Source: CAYVBN01 sp964538565 (GTDB lineage: Bacteria; Pseudomonadota; Alphaproteobacteria; Rhizobiales; Xanthobacteraceae). From it: a stretch of DNA of 5,160 bases. The notes below the pieces were generated by a model. It worked only from the letters and a program-made list of their open reading frames with translations. It did no database searches and had not been told where the DNA came from. The position numbers were made by a program, and so were the translations under genes. Below, piece by piece: positions 1-4,659 of this stretch. The stretch covers positions 1-5,160 of the forward strand of contig CAZIGW010000206.1 of assembly GCA_964538565.1 (NCBI GenBank), given 5' to 3'. Position 1 is the first letter of the stretch; each line of letters starts with the position of its first letter.

Positions 1-654
1 CGCATAGAGCAGCGACGTCACCGGGATCTTCCGACGCCGGTCGATGCGCGCATACACGATGTCCTTGGCATCGAACTCGATGTCGAGCCACGAGCCGCGA
101 TACGGGATGATGCGGGCGGCGAACAGCAGCTTGCCCGAGGAATGCGTCTTGCCCTTGTCGTGGTCGAAGAACACGCCGGGCGAACGATGCATCTGCGAGA
201 CGATCACGCGCTCCGTGCCGTTGACCACGAAGGTGCCGTTCATCGTCATGAGCGGGATGTCGCCCATGTAGACGTCCTGCTCCTTGATGTCCTTGACCGA
301 GCGCGCGCCCGTCTCCTCGTCGATATCGAACACGATCAGGCGCAGCGTCACCTTGAGCGGCGCCGCGTAGGTCATGCCGCGCTGGCGGCACTCGTCGACG
401 TCGTACTTCGGCGGCTCGAACTCGTAGCGGACGAACTCGAGCTGCGCCGTGTTGGAGAAATCCGAAATGGGGAATACGGAGCGGAACACCGCCTGCAAGC
501 CCTCGTCCGGACGCCCGCCCGGAGGTTCCTGGACAAGCAGGAACTGGTCGTAGGATGCCTTCTGAACCTCGATGAGGTTCGGCATCTCTGCGACTTCCTT
601 GATTTTGCCAAAGAACTTACGGACCCGTTTGCGACCGGTGAACGTCTGTGCCAT
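1..654 (-). CDS. rpoB: RNA polymerase beta subunit, N-terminal part (3' end outside window)
   Basis: This is the beta subunit of DNA-dependent RNA polymerase, which with beta' forms the catalytic core of transcription. Only the first 218 codons are present; the gene runs off the left edge in frame without a stop. The translation begins MAQTFTGRKRVRKFFGKIKE and continues with typical alphaproteobacterial beta sequence, including FEPPKYDVDECRQRGMTYAAPLKV, GDIPLMTMNGTFVVNGTERV and HRSPGVFFDHDKGKTHSSGK. The last visible residues are RRRKIPVTSLLYA. This part covers the protrusion and the start of the beta lobe; the rifampicin pocket and active-site regions lie outside. The ATG is well supported: GAGAGG (660-665) lies 5 nt upstream, and MAQTF is the usual start in relatives. 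The gene follows rplL after a 286-nt spacer with a strong hairpin, the usual rplL-rpoB arrangement. Identification is by sequence recognition. Confidence 0.98.
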   Translation of the reverse strand, partial: MAQTFTGRKRVRKFFGKIKEVAEMPNLIEVQKASYDQFLLVQEPPGGRPDEGLQAVFRSVFPISDFSNTAQLEFVRYEFEPPKYDVDECRQRGMTYAAPLKVTLRLIVFDIDEETGARSVKDIKEQDVYMGDIPLMTMNGTFVVNGTERVIVSQMHRSPGVFFDHDKGKTHSSGKLLFAARIIPYRGSWLDIEFDAKDIVYARIDRRRKIPVTSLLYA

Positions 655-940
655 CGTGGCCTCTCGCTCCGTCCGCCTGCCGTGAATTCGGCGGCGGCGT
701 CTTCCGGTGGCCCGTAACGGACGCAACCCGGAAGCTGTCGTGATCGGCGGAGTCCCGACTCGTGTCTCCGCCTTGGTGTCGGCCCGGGGCAATTCCCGAA
801 CCGCATGATAGTCGTCTCGCCGGCCGCGGCTGCCCCTCGCCGTCGGCCCGATGACCGCCGTTAGGCGCCCAGCGTGGCGATTCCGGGAGACTGCTCTCCC
901 GGAATCGTTTGATTTGTCTCACATTTGCTTGAAGTCGATC
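655..940 (-). other. rplL-rpoB intergenic spacer
   Basis: This 286-nt gene-free spacer separates rplL from rpoB. It contains a 13-bp perfect hairpin (878-907, listed separately) and a weaker inverted repeat, GGCGGAG (746-752) with CTCCGCC (766-772). No convincing promoter is seen. A TATCAT hexamer at 805-810 (minus strand) resembles a -10 box but has no matching -35. In Escherichia coli the same spacer carries an attenuator and an RNase III site that set RpoB below ribosomal-protein levels. A similar role here is inference. Confidence 0.6.
878..907 (-). promoter_or_regulatory. 13-bp perfect stem-loop between rplL and rpoB (candidate attenuator or processing site)
   Basis: The left arm (878-890, CGATTCCGGGAGA) is exactly complementary to the right arm (895-907), with a 4-nt loop (CTGC on the plus strand). 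In the minus-strand transcript the hairpin begins 33 nt after the rplL stop. The sequence after it is CCACGCTGGG, so it lacks the U-tract of an intrinsic terminator in the direction of transcription. The T-rich flank (TTTGATTTG) lies on the other side, so it could only help terminate antisense transcription. Partial attenuation, RNase processing or 3'-end protection of rplL mRNA are possible roles, by analogy with E. coli. Confidence 0.6.
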
Positions 941-1321
941 TCACTTCAGTTCGACCTTCGCACCGACTTTTTCAAGGGTGGTCTTGATCTTTTCGGCCTC
1001 ATCCTTGGCCACGCCTTCCTTGACCGGCTTCGGCGCGCCCTCGACGAGATCCTTGGCTTCCTTGAGGCCGAGACCGGTCAGGGCCCGGACTTCCTTGATG
1101 ACCTCGATCTTCTTGTCACCGGCGCTGGCGAGAACGACCGTGAACTCGGTCTTCTCCTCCGCCGGCGCCGCTGCGCCGCCGGCCGCGCCCGGTGCCGCCG
1201 CAACCGCGACCGCAGCCGCCGCCGAGACGCCCCACTTCTCCTCGAGCAATTTGGCGAGTTCCGCCGCCTCGAGCACCGTCAACTTGGAAAGCTCGTCAAC
1301 GAGCTTCGACAAATCAGCCAT
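941..1321 (-). CDS. rplL: 50S ribosomal protein L7/L12
   Basis: L12 is the multicopy stalk protein that recruits translational GTPases (EF-Tu, EF-G, IF2) and stimulates their GTP hydrolysis. The 126-residue product is the normal family length. Residues 1-31 (MADLSKLVDELSKLTVLEAAELAKLLEEKW, then G) form the helical dimerisation domain that docks on L10. Residues 32-55 are the flexible Ala/Gly/Pro-rich hinge. Residues 56-126 are the globular factor-binding domain with the conserved stretch KKIEVIKEVRALTGLGLKEAKDLVEG. The ATG lies 48 nt after the rplJ stop. A GAAGGGA element sits about 10 nt upstream, slightly farther than ideal, but no other start fits the conserved N-terminus. It follows rplJ in the same transcript; the higher synthesis of L12 usually needed would have to come from stronger translation. 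Nothing unusual is seen in the protein. Confidence 0.98.
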   Translation of the reverse strand: MADLSKLVDELSKLTVLEAAELAKLLEEKWGVSAAAAVAVAAAPGAAGGAAAPAEEKTEFTVVLASAGDKKIEVIKEVRALTGLGLKEAKDLVEGAPKPVKEGVAKDEAEKIKTTLEKVGAKVELK

Positions 1322-1369
1322 GTTTCATATTTCCCTTCGGTTCGAACCCATCGAGTCCTGCGAAGCGCC

Positions 1370-1888
1370 TCACGCGGCTTCGCTCTTGCTGGCATAGGCC
1401 TGAACGACGCGGGCGACTTTCGTCGCCGGCGCGTTGAGCAGCTGGGCCACCTTGGTCGCCGGGGCGTTGAGGAGCCCCACGATCTTGGCCCGCAGCTCGT
1501 CCAACGACGGGAGGGCGGCGAGCGCCTTCACGCCATCGGGATTCAGGGCGGTCGCCCCCATCGCTCCGCCAAGGATCACGAACTTCTCGTTCGCCTTGGC
1601 GAAATCGGCGGCGACCTTCGGCGCGGCCACGGGATCGCTCGAATAGGCGATCACGGTCGGCCCCTTCAGCAGGGGCGCGACGAGAGCCGCGTCGGTGCCT
1701 TCAAGAGCGATCTTGGCGAGACGGTTCTTCGCGACCTTCACGGAGGCGCCCGCTTGCTTCATCTGCCTGCGCAGGGTCTGCATCTGGGCGACCGTGAGGC
1801 CGGAGTAGTGAGCAACCACCACGACGTGCGAGGTCTTGAAGACCTCATTGAGCGTCGCGACGAGCTCCTTCTTGGCCGCTCGATCCAC
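1370..1888 (-). CDS. rplJ: 50S ribosomal protein L10, GTG start, with repeated L12-binding helix
   Basis: L10 anchors the L7/L12 dimers to 23S rRNA at the base of the stalk; as the L10-L12 complex it is also the usual repressor of its own mRNA. The product has 172 residues. The N-terminal RNA-binding part includes HYSGLTVAQMQTLRRQMKQAG and VKVAKNRLAKIAL, then LLKGPTVIAYSSDPVAAPKV and FVILGGAMG. The C-terminal helix carries two nearly identical 11-residue units, LLNAPATKVAQ (139-149) and LLNAPATKVAR (150-160), then a diverged third, VVQAYASKSEA (161-171). Repeats here match the known principle that helix length sets how many L12 dimers bind; three is inferred. The start is GTG (1888-1886): an in-frame TGA lies five codons upstream, and GAGAGAG (1896-1902) is 7 nt away. 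A long structured leader precedes it. Confidence 0.97.
   Translation of the reverse strand: MDRAAKKELVATLNEVFKTSHVVVVAHYSGLTVAQMQTLRRQMKQAGASVKVAKNRLAKIALEGTDAALVAPLLKGPTVIAYSSDPVAAPKVAADFAKANEKFVILGGAMGATALNPDGVKALAALPSLDELRAKIVGLLNAPATKVAQLLNAPATKVARVVQAYASKSEAA
1411..1476 (-). repeat. 33-bp tandem repeat (two units) inside rplJ encoding the L12-binding helix
   Basis: Units 1411-1443 and 1444-1476 match at 27 of 33 positions by my count. They encode the two copies of the LLNAPATKVA motif. Several differences are synonymous or change only the final residue of the unit, so the protein repeat is more exact than the DNA repeat. That suggests selection on the protein rather than a very recent duplication. 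Confidence 0.8.
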
Positions 1889-1895
1889 TGCTTTG

Positions 1896-1902
1896 CTCTC
1901 TC
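1896..1902 (-). promoter_or_regulatory. rplJ ribosome binding site that fixes the GTG start
   Basis: The minus strand reads GAGAGAG here, with a 7-nt spacer to the GTG at 1888. An in-frame TGA lies five codons upstream of the GTG and overlaps the edge of this element, so no longer N-terminus is possible. The next in-frame ATG would remove conserved residues. Confidence 0.7.
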
Positions 1903-1907
1903 AGGTT

Positions 1908-1933
1908 GGCGGCCCGTCGAAGACGAAGCCGCC
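1908..1933 (-). promoter_or_regulatory. Hairpin just upstream of the rplJ ribosome binding site
   Basis: GGCGGC (1908-1913) pairs with GCCGCC (1928-1933). Inside, CGTC (1915-1918) pairs with GACG (1922-1925) around a GAA loop (UUC in the transcript), leaving a small 1x2 internal loop. The base of the stem is 5 nt from the GAGAGAG element, so folding or protein binding here could affect ribosome access. A regulatory role is inferred from position. Confidence 0.5.
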
Positions 1934-2101
1934 GGCTGCGACATGCCGTCCGGTTCCACGACAGGATGGAGACAGGACGACGCTCAACATGCCCTGCCCC
2001 CTGTTCGCGGCACGCCGCACCCAGGTACTCGAGGTCGAACCGGCGCGGGGATTCCCCCCGAAACCGATCGTCACCCGTCTATGCAGGCTCTTTCACGAAT
2101 T

Positions 2102-2123
2102 AAGCCTCGGCCGAAGCCTCGGC
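2102..2123. repeat. Short tandem repeat AAGCCTCGGC with internal hairpin, in rplJ leader
   Basis: AAGCCTCGGC occurs at 2102-2111 and again at 2114-2123, a 12-bp period. The arrangement also allows a 5-bp stem with a 4-nt loop (2110-2114 with 2119-2123). It may be part of the leader fold; no function can be assigned. Confidence 0.45.
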
Positions 2124-2145
2124 GCCCGCAGTCTCGGACAGGACT

Positions 2146-2172
2146 GGTCGTCCGGATTGCGCCGAACTGACC
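2146..2172 (-). promoter_or_regulatory. Stable 10-bp stem with one bulge in the rplJ leader (candidate part of the L10 binding site)
   Basis: In the transcript GGUC pairs with GACC, then after a single bulged A, GUUCGG pairs with CCGGAC (one G-U pair), closed by the six-base loop CGCAAU. It is the longest stem I can find in the leader. A bulged helix in an rplJ leader is a reasonable candidate for recognition by L10-L12, but I do not see a definite kink-turn, so the assignment is tentative. Confidence 0.4.
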
Positions 2173-2272
2173 TGCACACCACGGAAAACCGCAATCGCTG
2201 GCCCTTCCCTTCAGATCGATCCCGCGGGGAGGTCCAAAAGGAAGAAGATCCCGAATGCCATATTTTCCGTAA

Positions 2273-2290
2273 GACGCGCAAAAGCGCGCC
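2273..2290 (-). promoter_or_regulatory. GC-rich hairpin with UUUU loop at the start of the rplJ leader
   Basis: In the minus-strand transcript GGCGCGC and GCGCGUC form seven pairs (one G-U) around a UUUU loop. On the plus strand the corresponding pair is an A-C mismatch, so the structure is better in the sense RNA. It would lie roughly 25 nt after the predicted transcription start. No U-tract follows, so it is not a simple terminator. Confidence 0.45.
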
Positions 2291-2321
2291 GACAATAGGG
2301 CCGGCACGCCCAACACCCCCT

Positions 2322-2350
2322 ATTTAGAGCCTTGGCGAAGCTTTGCCAAG
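2322..2350 (-). promoter_or_regulatory. Internal sigma-70 promoter for rplJ-rplL(-rpoB)
   Basis: The minus strand has CTTGGC (2350-2345), a 17-nt spacer and CTAAAT (2327-2322). Each hexamer differs at one position from the consensus described for Sinorhizobium meliloti sigma-70 promoters (CTTGAC-N17-CTATAT). Transcription should start near 2315, in a G-rich stretch. The position corresponds to the separate rplJ promoter of E. coli. An inverted repeat (2327-2354) overlaps the element. Activity is inferred from sequence only. Confidence 0.6.
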
Positions 2351-2354
2351 CCTC
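2327..2354 (-). repeat. Inverted repeat overlapping the rplJ promoter
   Basis: CTTGGC (2331-2336) pairs with GCCAAG (2345-2350), extended after one mismatch by GAG (2327-2329) with CTC (2352-2354); the 8-nt loop contains AAGCTT. One arm is the -35 hexamer, and the other end touches the -10. It could be a DNA operator, or an RNA hairpin in read-through transcripts from rplKA. Confidence 0.55.
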
Positions 2355-2399
2355 TTCTTCGACGTTGTACTTGACTGTGTCCCGAACGAAGCACCCGGC

Positions 2400-2424
2400 C
2401 GGGCCGGCACCGGTGGCCGGCCCG
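2400..2424 (-). terminator. GC-rich hairpin after rplA (possible weak terminator or mRNA 3'-end stabiliser)
   Basis: GGGCCGGC (2401-2408) pairs with GCCGGCCC (2416-2423), with one more C-G pair outside, giving 9 bp around a 7-nt loop. It starts 12 nt after the rplA stop. The downstream sequence is GCCGGGTGCTTCG with no U-tract, so a classic intrinsic terminator is unlikely. Partial termination or 3'-end protection of the secE-rplA message fits the new promoter that follows. Confidence 0.4.
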
Positions 2425-2436
2425 CAACGGGGCCGA

Positions 2437-3135
2437 TCAGGACCCCAGGACCGAGGAGGGCTCGACCTTCACCCCGGGGCCCATCGTCGAGGAGATGGCA
2501 ATCCGGTTGATGAAGTGGCCCTTGGCGCCGGGGGGCTTGGCCTTCTGCACCGCATCGGCGAAAGCCCTGATGTTCTCGACGAGTTTCTCCGCCGGGAACG
2601 ACGCCTTGCCGACCCCGGCGTGGACGATGCCGGCCTTCTCGACCCGGAACTCGACCGAACCGCCCTTGGCGCCCTTGACCGCCGCGGTGACGTCCATCGT
2701 CACGGTGCCGACCTTCGGGTTCGGCATCATGCCGCGCGGGCCGAGCACCTTGCCGAGACGACCGACCAGCGGCATCAGGTCGGGCGTGGCGATGCAGCGG
2801 TCGAAGTCGATGTTGCCGGCGTTGACCTTCTCGACCAGGTCTTCCGCCCCGACCACGTCGGCGCCGGCCGCGCGCGCCTCGTCGGCCTTGGCGCCGCGCG
2901 CGAATACCGCGACGCGCACCGAGCGGCCCGAGCCGTTCGGCAGGCTGACGACGCCGCGCACCATCTGGTCGGCGTGGCGCGGATCGACGCCGAGATTCAT
3001 CGCGATCTCGATGGTCTCGTCGAACTTGGCCTTGGCGCGCTCCTTGATCAGCCGGACGGCTTCCGGGAGCGGATAGGACTTGGCGGGATCGATGCCCTCG
3101 CGCGCCGCGCGCAGGCGCTTGCCGAGATTGCCCAT
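2437..3135 (-). CDS. rplA: 50S ribosomal protein L1
   Basis: L1 binds 23S rRNA at the mobile L1 stalk near the E site, helps deacylated tRNA leave, and in E. coli represses the rplKA mRNA. The 232-residue product matches the usual length. Domain I is formed by roughly residues 1-67 and 160-232, domain II by 68-159. Visible signatures are KAKFDETIEIAMNLGVDPRH (35-54), the family motif GKVLGPRGMMPNPKVGTV (128-145), and TMGPG (217-221), whose Thr-Met-Gly contacts RNA in known L1 structures. The ATG (3135-3133) lies 5 nt after the rplK stop. GAGGGAG (3144-3150), inside the end of rplK, serves as its ribosome binding site, so the two genes are translationally coupled. An open frame continues upstream across rplK in another phase, but the conserved protein begins MGNLGKRLRAAREG. 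No defects are seen. Confidence 0.98.
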   Translation of the reverse strand: MGNLGKRLRAAREGIDPAKSYPLPEAVRLIKERAKAKFDETIEIAMNLGVDPRHADQMVRGVVSLPNGSGRSVRVAVFARGAKADEARAAGADVVGAEDLVEKVNAGNIDFDRCIATPDLMPLVGRLGKVLGPRGMMPNPKVGTVTMDVTAAVKGAKGGSVEFRVEKAGIVHAGVGKASFPAEKLVENIRAFADAVQKAKPPGAKGHFINRIAISSTMGPGVKVEPSSVLGS

Positions 3136-3140
3136 CGCCG

Positions 3141-3569
3141 TCACTCCCTCACTTCGATGCCCATGGAGCGGGCCGAGCCTTCCACCATGCGCATGGCGGC
3201 CTCGATCGTGTCGCAGTTGAGATCCTTCATCTTCTTTTCGGCGATCTCCTTGACCTGTGCCCTGGTGACGCTGCCGGACTTGTCGCGGCCCGGCGCCTTG
3301 GCGCCGCTCTCGATCTTCGCCGCCTTCTTGAGGAAGTGCGACACCGGCGGCGTGCGCATTTCGAAGGTGAAGGACCGGTCCTGGTAGATTGTGATCACGA
3401 CCGGGATGGGCGAGCCTTTTTCCATCTGCTGGGTCTGCGCGTTGAACGCCTTGCAGAACTCCATGATATTGAGGCCGCGCTGGCCCAGTGCCGGGCCGAT
3501 CGGCGGCGAGGGATTTGCCGATCCCGCCGGCACCTGCAGTTTGAGGAAGCCGGTAACTTTCTTTGCCAT
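3141..3569 (-). CDS. rplK: 50S ribosomal protein L11
   Basis: L11 binds the GTPase-associated centre of 23S rRNA (helices 43-44) at the stalk base and works with L10 and L12 in factor-dependent GTP hydrolysis. The product has 142 residues, the same length as E. coli L11. The N-terminal domain (about 1-70) holds the proline-rich stretch NPSPPIGPALGQRGLNIMEF (19-38), which forms the thiostrepton pocket with the RNA. A short linker leads to the rRNA-binding C-terminal domain (about 75-142), with KSGSVTRAQVKEIAEKKMKD and GSARSMGIEV. The N-terminal AKK is kept, as usual for L11 (trimethylation sites in E. coli, after Met removal). The ATG has AGAGGAGT (3575-3582) just upstream. It follows nusG after a 157-nt spacer and is coupled to rplA. 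Confidence 0.98.
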   Translation of the reverse strand: MAKKVTGFLKLQVPAGSANPSPPIGPALGQRGLNIMEFCKAFNAQTQQMEKGSPIPVVITIYQDRSFTFEMRTPPVSHFLKKAAKIESGAKAPGRDKSGSVTRAQVKEIAEKKMKDLNCDTIEAAMRMVEGSARSMGIEVRE

Positions 3570-3726
3570 CGTGAACTCCTCTGATGCCGGATGCCCGGCG
3601 CCTCAGGGTGCGTGGTGCGGATCGCGGCGGTTGGCGGCCGCCCTCACCTCCCACGCGGTGACTTCCGCCCGCGAGGTCCGGCCTGGGCCTGGCGTCTCGG
3701 GCGGAGATCGGACGCTGTCGAAAAGA
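3570..3726 (-). other. nusG-rplK spacer with long-range inverted repeat
   Basis: This 157-nt spacer contains CCGCCCG (3665-3671) facing CGGGCGG (3698-3704), a 7-bp stem that extends by two more pairs past a 2-nt bulge and encloses a self-complementary GGCC-rich loop. A GGCGGCCGCC palindrome lies at 3633-3642. No promoter of the CTTGAC/CTATAT type is seen, so rplK is probably read through from upstream. In E. coli the rplK leader contains the L1 repressor site. I could not identify that site here. Confidence 0.45.
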
Positions 3727-4275
3727 CTAGAGTTTCTCGACCTGTCCGAACTCGAGTTCGACCGGGGTGGGCCGGCCGAAAATGGAAACCGCGACCTTGA
3801 GCCGCGAACGCGCGTCGTCAACCTCTTCGACGACGCCGTTGAACGAGGCGAACGGGCCGTCGGAGACACGCACCTGCTCGCCCACTTCGAACGACACCGA
3901 CGGCTTCGGCCGCTCGATGCCCTCCTGCACCTGGTGCAGGATGCGCGCGGCCTCGGCGTCCGAGATCGGCATCGGCTTGTTGTCGGTGCCGAGAAAGCCG
4001 GTGACCTTTGGGGTGTTCTTGATGAGGTGATAGGCCTCGTCGGTGAGGTCCATCTTCACCAGCACGTAGCCGGGAAAAAACTTGCGTTCGGCCTCGACCT
4101 TGCGGCCGCGCCGTACCTCGGTGACCTTCTCCTTCGGTACCATGATCTCGTCGAACAGGTGCGCGAGACCGCGCTGCTTCGCCTGCTCGCGGATCGAGTC
4201 CGCCACCTTGTTCTCGAAATTCGAGTAGGCGTGGACGATGTACCAGCGCTTCTCCATGACCGCAGTTCCGATCAT
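3727..4275 (-). CDS. nusG: Transcription elongation/antitermination factor NusG
   Basis: NusG binds the RNA polymerase clamp, reduces pausing, and links the polymerase to Rho or to the ribosome through S10. The product has 182 residues. The NGN domain (about 10-115) includes RWYIVHAYSNFE (10-21), RGRKVEAERKFFPGYVLVKM (56-75) and TPKVTGFLG. The KOW domain (about 131-165) includes GEQVRVSDGPFASFNGVVEEVD, which carries the Rho/S10-binding surface. No insertion or extra domain is present. Two starts are possible. The first ATG (4275) lies 6 nt after the secE stop with GAAGG (4279-4283) and GGAAG (4286-4290) upstream. An ATG at 4257 would give 176 residues beginning MEKRWYIVH but has no good ribosome binding site. 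I chose 4275; the six-residue extension precedes the conserved domain. It forms a tight pair with secE. Confidence 0.97.
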   Translation of the reverse strand: MIGTAVMEKRWYIVHAYSNFENKVADSIREQAKQRGLAHLFDEIMVPKEKVTEVRRGRKVEAERKFFPGYVLVKMDLTDEAYHLIKNTPKVTGFLGTDNKPMPISDAEAARILHQVQEGIERPKPSVSFEVGEQVRVSDGPFASFNGVVEEVDDARSRLKVAVSIFGRPTPVELEFGQVEKL

Positions 4276-4281
4276 TTGCCT

Positions 4282-4479
4282 TCAGCTTCCAATGCCGAGC
4301 ACGAACGTCACGGCGATGCGGATGATCTGGTCGGCGACCAGGAAGAACACCGAGGCGAGCGCCGCCATGGCGAACACCATCATGGTGGTGACCGCGGTCT
4401 CGTTCCGCGTCGGCCATGTGACCTTCTGCGTCTCGGCGCGCACTTCCTGGAGGAACTTGAACGGACTGACCTTCGCCAT
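4282..4479 (-). CDS. secE: Preprotein translocase subunit SecE (single-membrane-segment form)
   Basis: SecE is the clamp that holds together the two halves of the SecY channel in the inner membrane and is essential for Sec export. The product has 65 residues, typical of the short form with one transmembrane segment. Residues 5-25 contain the conserved amphipathic helix and hinge (FKFLQEVRAETQKVTWPTRNE); the VTWPTR core is the family hallmark. Residues 28-62 (AVTTMMVFAMAALASVFFLVADQ and following) form the single membrane segment. The ATG (4479-4477) gives MAKVSPFKFLQEV. Its ribosome binding site is weak (a GAAG about 9 nt upstream). It follows tRNA-Trp by 255 nt, with a promoter candidate between them, and ends 6 nt before nusG. 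It is easily missed in annotation because it is so short. Confidence 0.96.
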   Translation of the reverse strand: MAKVSPFKFLQEVRAETQKVTWPTRNETAVTTMMVFAMAALASVFFLVADQIIRIAVTFVLGIGS

Positions 4480-4524
4480 GGGTTTGCTTCGCTATCTGCC
4501 GACTTCGCCGTCTGCTCTGTCCTG

Positions 4525-4550
4525 ATCTCGCGTCGTCATCTCGTGTCGTC
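4525..4550. repeat. 13-bp tandem duplication upstream of secE
   Basis: ATCTCGCGTCGTC (4525-4537) is followed directly by ATCTCGTGTCGTC (4538-4550), with one difference in 13. It lies in the untranslated region before secE. It is probably a replication-slippage duplication; no function is indicated. Confidence 0.7.
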
Positions 4551-4587
4551 GTTCGCCTTGTGCCGTTCCCCGGTCGCAAGCTCGCCC

Positions 4588-4623
4588 CTGCAGCCTGGAA
4601 TTCTGCAGAATCGGCCTCTGCAG
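4588..4623. repeat. Three CTGCAG palindromes at exact 15-bp spacing
   Basis: CTGCAG occurs at 4588-4593, 4603-4608 and 4618-4623. The middle copy is the centre of a 12-bp perfect palindrome, ATTCTGCAGAAT (4600-4611), and the outer copies are placed symmetrically around it. The first and third 15-bp units also agree beyond the hexamer (11 of 15). The array sits just downstream of the putative secE promoter. Confidence 0.65.
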
Positions 4624-4631
4624 CCCAGGAT

Positions 4632-4659
4632 ATATAGTCTTCAATCCACCGTCTCGAAG
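4632..4659 (-). promoter_or_regulatory. Candidate promoter for secE-nusG(-rplKA)
   Basis: The minus strand reads CTATAT (4637-4632), an exact match to the alphaproteobacterial -10 form. CTTCGA (4659-4654) lies 16 nt upstream, agreeing with CTTGAC only in CTT. The start would be near 4625, leaving a leader of about 145 nt before secE. The -10 is good but the -35 is poor, so this may be weak, factor-dependent or non-functional. Confidence 0.35.

Larger units (their letters stand above)
1889..2436 (-). other. 548-nt rplA-rplJ intergenic region: internal promoter and long structured rplJ leader
   Basis: No credible gene is present on either strand. Short open frames exist but lack ribosome binding sites and look random. 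In order of transcription it holds a GC-rich hairpin just after rplA (2400-2424), a promoter overlapped by an inverted repeat (2322-2354), and hairpins at 2273-2290, 2146-2172, 2110-2123 and 1908-1933. The last lies just upstream of the rplJ ribosome binding site. If transcription starts near 2315, the leader is about 425 nt, much longer than the coupled spacers elsewhere in the cluster. In many bacteria this leader carries the site where L10-L12 binds to repress rplJL translation (Rfam L10_leader). I cannot assign the exact site by eye. Confidence 0.65.

Noticed and set aside
805..833. TATCAT as a -10 box for an rpoB promoter
   Set aside because: No acceptable -35 at 15-19 nt spacing; the sequence upstream is GC-rich without TTG or CTT.
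1314..1328. Tiny frame MKHG overlapping the rplL start
   Set aside because: Four codons with a start too close to the ribosome binding element; most likely chance.
851..2170. Long plus-strand open frame (439 codons) across rplL and rplJ
   Set aside because: It is the antisense shadow of two certain genes in high-GC DNA, with low-complexity Arg/Gly/Leu-rich sequence.
2071..2316. Possible leader peptide or small gene in the rplJ leader
   Set aside because: The start would be GTG almost at the predicted transcription start, without a ribosome binding site. The sequence has no regulatory codon run or recognisable motif.
2437..3654. 405-codon frame that could suggest an rplA protein with a large N-terminal extension
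   Set aside because: The upstream part is rplK and its leader read in the wrong phase. L1 begins at 3135 with its own ribosome binding site and normal length.
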